A stretch of DNA of 13,636 bases, taken from NCBI GenBank assembly GCA_015486505.1, contig WFRP01000059.1, forward strand, positions 1 through 13,636, given 5' to 3'. Shown in pieces: positions 12,675-13,636 of this stretch. Each line of letters opens with the position of its first letter. Position 1 is the stretch's first letter. The stretch comes from Pseudomonadota bacterium (GTDB lineage: Bacteria > Desulfobacterota > Anaeroferrophillalia > Anaeroferrophillales > Tharpellaceae). The position numbers were made by a program, and so were the translations under genes. Under the pieces are notes generated by a model. That model was not told the DNA's origin. It worked only from the letters and a program-made list of their open reading frames with translations, and did no database searches.

Positions 12675-13636
12675 TTATTCCCCGAACACCCGGGCAAAAA
12701 TTGTCGGTATCTGCCGCATATGATGATTTAAGCTGAATTTCTCTTCGATTTCAGCCGGGGAAAGATATTTCGCCACATCTTCATCCTGCAGCAAGTACTC
12801 CTTAAAAGAGCCGCCTTCATTAAAAGCCCGCATGGCGCTGCGCTGCACCCAGCGATAAGCATCTTCCCGCGCCGCTCCGGCCCGGGCCAGAGCCAGAAGT
12901 ACGCCCTGGGAATAAATGGTACCGCCGGTCAATTCCAGGTTACGCATCATTTTTTCCGGATAGACTACCAGTTTTTCCATCATTCCGGCAAAGCGAAACA
13001 ACATAAAATCGAGCAGAATCGTGGCATCGGGAGCTATAACCCGCTCCACCGAGGAGTGGCTTATATCCCGCTCATGCCATAAGGCGACATTCTCCTGCGC
13101 CGCCAGTGCGTGTGAACGCACCAGCCGGGCCAGACCGCAAAGATTTTCCGAGAGAATCGGGTTACGTTTATGCGGCATCGCTGATGAACCTTTCTGGCCG
13201 GCATGAAAAAATTCCTCAGCCTCGCCGACCTCGGTTCTCTGCAAATGTCTTATCTCAGTAGCGAATTTCTCAATTGAAGCCGCGACCAGAGCCAAAGCGG
13301 TAAAGAAAAACGCGTGACGATCACGCTGGACAATCTGGCTTGAGGCCGGAGCCGGCCGCAGGCCAAGTTTGGCGCAGACCGCCTCTTCCACCTCAGGCTC
13401 AATATTGGCAAAGGTACCGACCGCGCCGGAGATTTTGCCGACCGAGATATCAGCTACCGCCATTGCGAAACGTTTTTTCTGCCGCGCCATCTCATCATAC
13501 CAGAGCGCGAATTTAAGCCCGGCGGTTACCGGCTCGGCATGAATGCCGTGGGAGCGGCCGATCATGGGACACTCTTTCAGTTCAAAAGCCCGCTGTTTCA
13601 GCACTATCAAAACCCGATCCAGGCCCTCAAGCAGCA
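12675..13636 (-). CDS. purB: Adenylosuccinate lyase, N-terminally cut by the window edge
   Basis: The last 319 residues of adenylosuccinate lyase, which releases fumarate from SAICAR and from adenylosuccinate in purine synthesis. The frame is open to the edge of the window, so the true start lies outside; the TTG at 13608-13610 is an internal Leu codon. Family motifs are IGRSHGIHAEP (catalytic His region) and the signature loop GSSAMPHKRNPI. Later blocks WHERDISHSSVERVIAPDA and LTGGTIYSQGVLLAL also fit. Full-length proteins are about 430 residues, so roughly a quarter is missing. No frameshift is seen. It is upstream of purC in the same operon. Confidence 0.97.
   Translation of the reverse strand, partial: LLEGLDRVLIVLKQRAFELKECPMIGRSHGIHAEPVTAGLKFALWYDEMARQKKRFAMAVADISVGKISGAVGTFANIEPEVEEAVCAKLGLRPAPASSQIVQRDRHAFFFTALALVAASIEKFATEIRHLQRTEVGEAEEFFHAGQKGSSAMPHKRNPILSENLCGLARLVRSHALAAQENVALWHERDISHSSVERVIAPDATILLDFMLFRFAGMMEKLVVYPEKMMRNLELTGGTIYSQGVLLALARAGAAREDAYRWVQRSAMRAFNEGGSFKEYLLQDEDVAKYLSPAEIEEKFSLNHHMRQIPTIFARVFGE

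Noticed and set aside
13608..13610. TTG as the purB start
   Set aside because: The frame continues to the window edge with residues that fit adenylosuccinate lyase, so the TTG is an internal Leu codon of a gene cut by the window.

Overview
The window holds a chemotaxis operon on the + strand (1-7607), a convergent - strand operon (aroB, a CcdA-type membrane protein, a 60-residue membrane protein and a HEAT-repeat/receiver protein; 7691-11444), and a - strand purine pair (purB-purC; 11943-13636). Base composition is moderate. The CheA layout, the HEAT-receiver protein and the hairpin-rich intergenic repeats suggest a Gram-negative, probably Desulfobacterota-like ('deltaproteobacterial') organism. 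This is inference; there is no rRNA or other firm taxonomic marker.

Chemotaxis region: the end of a methyl-accepting chemotaxis protein is followed by a STAS-domain protein, a 1069-residue CheA with two CheW-like domains and a C-terminal receiver, then CheW, CheB and CheR. Together they cover sensing, autophosphorylation, coupling and both arms of receptor adaptation. No single-domain CheY, CheD, CheC/CheX or CheZ is seen. A hairpin with A and T tracts on both sides (7632-7670) ends this operon and the convergent one.

The operon facing it starts at aroB (shikimate pathway) and runs through ccdA and a two-helix membrane protein into a HEAT-repeat protein with an intact receiver domain. That protein is a possible output or modulator of the chemosensory system beside it. 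PurB (cut by the window edge) and PurC are housekeeping enzymes.

The most unusual content is between the genes. A modular multi-hairpin repeat of about 120-160 bases occurs as five near-complete copies (841-960, 964-1120, 6483-6601, 6605-6735, 11818-11937), one diverged copy (4536-4669) and at least two fragments. It lies in the gap before cheA and in every gap from cheA to cheR, often touching the preceding stop codon. Its long stem is kept by paired changes between copies. Other structured elements are a 167-bp imperfect palindrome before cheW, a 77/78-nt repeat lying before both cheA and aroB and supplying part of the aroB ribosome-binding site, and a 241-bp element with 13-bp perfect terminal inverted repeats and nested stems but no transposase (MITE-like) between purC and aroB. 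I could not search whether these families are already described.
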